From: Deltaproteobacteria bacterium
Lineage (GTDB): Bacteria; Myxococcota; Myxococcia; SLRQ01
Direction of reading: 5' to 3'
Assembly (NCBI GenBank): GCA_007130885.1
Contig: SLRQ01000012.1
Span: 62,001 to 126,000, forward strand
Length of the DNA stretch: 64,000 nt
Shown here one piece after another: positions 61,349 through 64,000 of this stretch; the first letter of the stretch is position 1, and the number at the start of each line of letters is the position of its first letter. The position numbers and the translations under genes are program-made. Under the pieces are notes generated by a model, which had not been told where the DNA came from, searched no databases, and saw only the letters and a program-made list of their open reading frames with translations.

Positions 61349-62677
61349 ATGTTTCAAATCTTTCGTGATCGCTCGGAAGCGGGCACGCGGCTTGCCGCGC
61401 GCCTAGAGAAGTTTCGCTACCAAGACCTCGTGGTGGCGGCGCTGCCCAGAGGTGGAGTACCCGTGGCATACGAGGTGGCAAAGTACCTTCGTGCCCCACT
61501 CGATGTAGTGGGGGTGCGCAAAGTCGGCGCACCGGGCCGTCCCGAGCTCGGAGTCGGCGCGGTCGGTGAGGACGGGATCGTCTTCCTCGACGAGGTAATG
61601 ACAGCGCAGCTAGGCCTGACACGAGATGCTCTCTCTCCCGCGGTCGAGCGCGAGACGGACGAAATTGAGCGACGCATGCAGAGCTATCGCGGAGACAACC
61701 CAAAGGTGCCTCTGGAAGGCCAGACGGTCATCCTGGTGGATGACGGGGTTGCCACCGGCGGAACAATGAGGGCCGCCATACAGGTGGTCAGAAAACAGGG
61801 AGCTTCTCGGACGGTGGTCGCGGTTCCAGTAGCAGGTCCCGAAAGTCTTCAACGGCTCTCTCCGGAGACCGATGAGATCGTGTGTGTCGAGGTATCACCA
61901 ATGATATGGGCGGTAGGGCTCGCCTATCAGCAGTTCGAACAGGTACCGGATGAGACGGTTCGTGCTCTGCTCGATTCCGCGAGAAGCGGCCGCCGCGAAA
62001 CCCCCACAAGTGCGACGGAGCACGAGGTGCTCGTCCAAGTGGAGGGAGCAACGCTCAATGGCGACCTCACTTTACCGGAACGGGCCAACGGATTGGTTCT
62101 GTTCGCACACGGAAGCGGTAGTGGACGAAAGAGCCGACGCAACCGTCAAGTCGCGCGTTTCTTTCAAGAGGCAGGCTATGCGACTCTCCTTTTCGACCTG
62201 TTGTCGAAAGAAGAAGCAACGCGCGATGACTTCACCGCGGAGTATCGGTTCGACATCGACCTGCTTGGGAAGAGGATGACAGGCGCACTGGACTGGACCA
62301 ATGAGCAGGAGAATTTGGCCCAGCTACCGAAGGCCTGCTTTGGAGCAAGCACCGGCGCCGCCGCCGCGCTCGTCACTGCCGCGGAGCGCCCAGCGGAAGT
62401 GCATGCCGTCATCTCTCGAGGTGGAAGGCCTGATCTCGCCGAAAGATGGCTTCCTCGGGTACGAGTTCCATGCTTGTTCCTAGTTGGCGAAAACGACCAA
62501 TCGGTGCTCGCGATTCACGCCGAGGTCGTCGACCGCGTTTCAGGCCATACTCGCCTGGTAATCGTTCACGGCGCGGGACACCTATTCGAGGAACCGGGGG
62601 CGCTGGACGAAGTAGGTCGCCGAGCAACGAGTTTCTTGCGACAGCATCTGCACGCGCCCGAGATAGAGCTGCGGTAA
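61349..62677 (+). CDS. Phosphoribosyltransferase fused to alpha/beta hydrolase
   Basis: A 442-residue fusion. Residues 1-215 are a type I PRTase-like domain: VAALPRGGVPVAYEVAKYL and the PRPP motif VILVDDGVATGGTM (128-140). Residues 220-442 are an alpha/beta (dienelactone-hydrolase-like) hydrolase: LVLFAHGSGSGRKSRRNRQVA, nucleophile elbow CFGASTGAAAALV and the catalytic His region VIVHGAGHLFEE. The Asp lies near LVGENDQSVL. AGGAG precedes the ATG. The same fusion is known in other bacteria, where no function is proven. It ends in the 30-nt palindrome at 62696. Confidence 0.9.
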   Translation: MFQIFRDRSEAGTRLAARLEKFRYQDLVVAALPRGGVPVAYEVAKYLRAPLDVVGVRKVGAPGRPELGVGAVGEDGIVFLDEVMTAQLGLTRDALSPAVERETDEIERRMQSYRGDNPKVPLEGQTVILVDDGVATGGTMRAAIQVVRKQGASRTVVAVPVAGPESLQRLSPETDEIVCVEVSPMIWAVGLAYQQFEQVPDETVRALLDSARSGRRETPTSATEHEVLVQVEGATLNGDLTLPERANGLVLFAHGSGSGRKSRRNRQVARFFQEAGYATLLFDLLSKEEATRDDFTAEYRFDIDLLGKRMTGALDWTNEQENLAQLPKACFGASTGAAAALVTAAERPAEVHAVISRGGRPDLAERWLPRVRVPCLFLVGENDQSVLAIHAEVVDRVSGHTRLVIVHGAGHLFEEPGALDEVGRRATSFLRQHLHAPEIELR

Positions 62678-62695
62678 GAAGCTGCGACAGGCCAG

Positions 62696-62725
62696 CTAAA
62701 CCGGAGATCGTGATTTCGGGTTTAG
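62696..62725. repeat. 30-nt palindromic element at convergent gene ends, copy 2
   Basis: CTAAACC and GGTTTAG arms around a 16-nt centre, as at 36691-36720. It overlaps the stop of the DUF507 gene at the same offset. The reverse complement of this copy matches copy 1 at 24 of 30 positions. Confidence 0.7.
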
Positions 62726-63240
62726 AGCAGTCCCCGCAGCCTCTTTATCTGCTCCACCTGCTTTCGATACTCGACCTCCCAGTCGGAGGTGCCCTCCTGG
62801 AGATGCTTGAGCCGGGATCTCGCCTCGCGATCTATCTCATCGTCCACGAGCAGATGTCTTTTGAAGATGTCATGGATCTTTCGGCGCATCACGTGATCCT
62901 CGGCGTACACCTCCTCGACGTTTCTCGAGATTATGAGAAACTCCAGCATCTGGTTGATGACGTAGTCGAGCCCCTCCTGGCCCGTCCTATGACCTCTAAC
63001 CTCCGCCATCTCCCTCTTCACGCGCTTGAAGTGAGAGGGATCGTAGCCTCGGCGGTCGAGTGCCTCCCGAGTGGCGTTCACCACAGCCTCCTCGTCGGCG
63101 ACGTATTGCTTCATTATCGCCGTCATGTCCTGCTCGGCGTCGGCCACTCGCATAGGCTCGACCTCGATATCCCCGTCCTCCATCAACTTACTAATCACTT
63201 CCCGGGAGATGGCCGGTATCACCTTTGAGTATAGTCGCAT
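62722..63240 (-). CDS. DUF507 family protein
   Basis: A 172-residue protein. MRLYSKVIPAISREVISKLMEDGDIEVEP is the typical DUF507 start, and the sequence holds two related halves (the second from LEFLIISRNVEEVYAEDHVMRRKIHDIFKRHLLVDDEIDREAR). Family members are found in deltaproteobacteria and other lineages; function is unknown. Cytosolic, helical. It lies 57 bp after the uvrC stop and may be cotranscribed with it. Confidence 0.85.
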   Translation of the reverse strand: MRLYSKVIPAISREVISKLMEDGDIEVEPMRVADAEQDMTAIMKQYVADEEAVVNATREALDRRGYDPSHFKRVKREMAEVRGHRTGQEGLDYVINQMLEFLIISRNVEEVYAEDHVMRRKIHDIFKRHLLVDDEIDREARSRLKHLQEGTSDWEVEYRKQVEQIKRLRGLL

Positions 63241-63297
63241 AGCGGTGCTCTATATGCCACCGGTGCCCAACTCGGCAACCGAAAAGCCAATCTATCG

Positions 63298-64000
63298 TCA
63301 GATCGTTTTCTTAATCATGGTGGCCAGCTTGGTCGAGAAGCCGGGAACTTCTGCGATTTCTTCCGGGGAGGCTTGCCGCAAACGCTTGAAAGACCCAAAG
63401 TGCCGCAGGAGAGTTCGCCGTCTGTGGGGTCCAATGCCGGGTATCGTTTCGATGCGACCGGCCAGCGACCGCTTCGAACGAAGCTTCCTGTGGAGCGACA
63501 CTGCAAAACGGTGGGCTTCGTCACGAAGACGAGCCAAAAGAAGCAACTCGGCTGAATCGGGAGGAAGAACTACGGGGTCTTTCCGTCCAGGAATGAATAC
63601 CCTCTCCGGAATCGGAGCACCTTCGCCGGAGCCGTCCATCCTCGAGGAAGAGCGTCCTTTTGCCAGCGCAATGACATCCGTCTCATCAACCGCCGCGTCG
63701 GCCAGCACGGATCTGGCAACGCCGAGCTGCCCCTTACCACCGTCCACCACTATCAGGTCTGGAAGATCCTGCTCCTCTATGCCGCGAAGGAGCCGGCGCC
63801 GTAGAACCTCTCGCATCATGGCGTAGTCATCTCCCCCCTTTGCGAAGCGAAGTCGGTACCGCCTGTAACGAGCCTTGTCCGGCCTTCCTTCCACCATAAC
63901 AACTCTTGAAGCGACAGCATCCCCACCTTGCGTCTGGGAGACGTCATAACCTTCGATGCAATGGGGAAACCTCGAGAGATTCAAGGAAACCCGAAGCCGC
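63298..64000 (-). CDS. uvrC: Excinuclease ABC subunit C, C-terminal part (5' end outside window)
   Basis: The open frame runs off the window end. The visible part holds the RNase H-like 5'-incision domain (RFPHCIEGYDVSQTQGGDAVASRVVMVEGRPDKARYRRYRL; LPDLIVVDGGKGQLGVARSVL) and the C-terminal tandem HhH domain (IPGIGPHRRRTLLRHFGSFKRLRQASPEEIAEVPGFSTKLA). UvrC makes both nicks in nucleotide-excision repair. The 3'-incision GIY-YIG domain must lie beyond the window. Confidence 0.96.
   Translation of the reverse strand, partial: RLRVSLNLSRFPHCIEGYDVSQTQGGDAVASRVVMVEGRPDKARYRRYRLRFAKGGDDYAMMREVLRRRLLRGIEEQDLPDLIVVDGGKGQLGVARSVLADAAVDETDVIALAKGRSSSRMDGSGEGAPIPERVFIPGRKDPVVLPPDSAELLLLARLRDEAHRFAVSLHRKLRSKRSLAGRIETIPGIGPHRRRTLLRHFGSFKRLRQASPEEIAEVPGFSTKLATMIKKTI

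Noticed and set aside
1..64000. CRISPR array, insertion sequence, prophage or integrase next to the tRNAs
   Set aside because: No regularly spaced repeats, transposase, integrase or duplicated tRNA end was seen.

Overview
The window looks like a chromosomal segment of a moderately GC-rich Gram-negative bacterium. Lipid A genes (lpxA, lpxI, lpxB), lipoproteins and a periplasmic DsbA-like protein show an outer membrane. A set of marker families suggests a deltaproteobacterial or myxobacterial-type lineage: two DUF4388 (PatA-like) proteins, an AgmX-like zinc-ribbon/GYF protein, a FYDLN-acid protein, a DUF507 protein, very large TPR proteins, and glyQ-glyS followed by pyruvate phosphate dikinase. 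This placement is inference from gene content; there is no rRNA here. Most of the window is dense housekeeping DNA with frequent strand switches, short operons and little mobile DNA. I see no insertion sequence, prophage or CRISPR array.

Layout. 0-13 kb: tail of a sigma-54 activator, pyrF, a DUF4388 protein, proS, a SurA/DsbA-like lipoprotein, pabB with a CPBP protease, SpoIID/LytB, a class IV aminotransferase, a zinc-ribbon/J-domain protein, an Ig-like lipoprotein, and tRNA-Lys, tRNA-Glu and tRNA-Leu. 13-22 kb: a TspO-like membrane protein, dodecin, a gammaproteobacteria-like acyltransferase that looks imported, pepA, an ECF sigma/anti-sigma pair with a good candidate autoregulatory promoter, a 58-residue membrane peptide, an Slt-like protein that has lost its catalytic part, gpmA and a lipoprotein. 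22-33 kb: a complete topoisomerase VI (B then A, one operon) and a 2256-residue TPR protein.

33-46 kb: purE, lpxB, a pseudo-receiver/DUF4388/J-domain/TPR protein, lpxI-lpxA, rpmE, a nucleoside phosphorylase pair, an operon of secreted ComEC-type metallo-beta-lactamase, DUF3006 protein and triple-HhH ComEA-like protein, the AgmX-like protein, and a FYDLN protein with a universal stress protein. 46-64 kb: an isolated type III/flagellar export ATPase trio (stator, ATPase, stalk), ppdK, glyS, glyQ, malic enzyme, two tandem DUF3108 proteins, an NhaC-type antiporter, a phosphoribosyltransferase-hydrolase fusion, a DUF507 protein and the C-terminal part of uvrC.

Points most worth a second look: the bacterial topoisomerase VI operon; the MBL-DUF3006-ComEA operon; the orphan export-ATPase trio; the catalytically gutted Slt; the degenerate receiver/J-domain protein; and a 30-nt palindrome that occurs twice with the same offset to the stop codon of a minus-strand gene at convergent gene ends (36691 and 62696).
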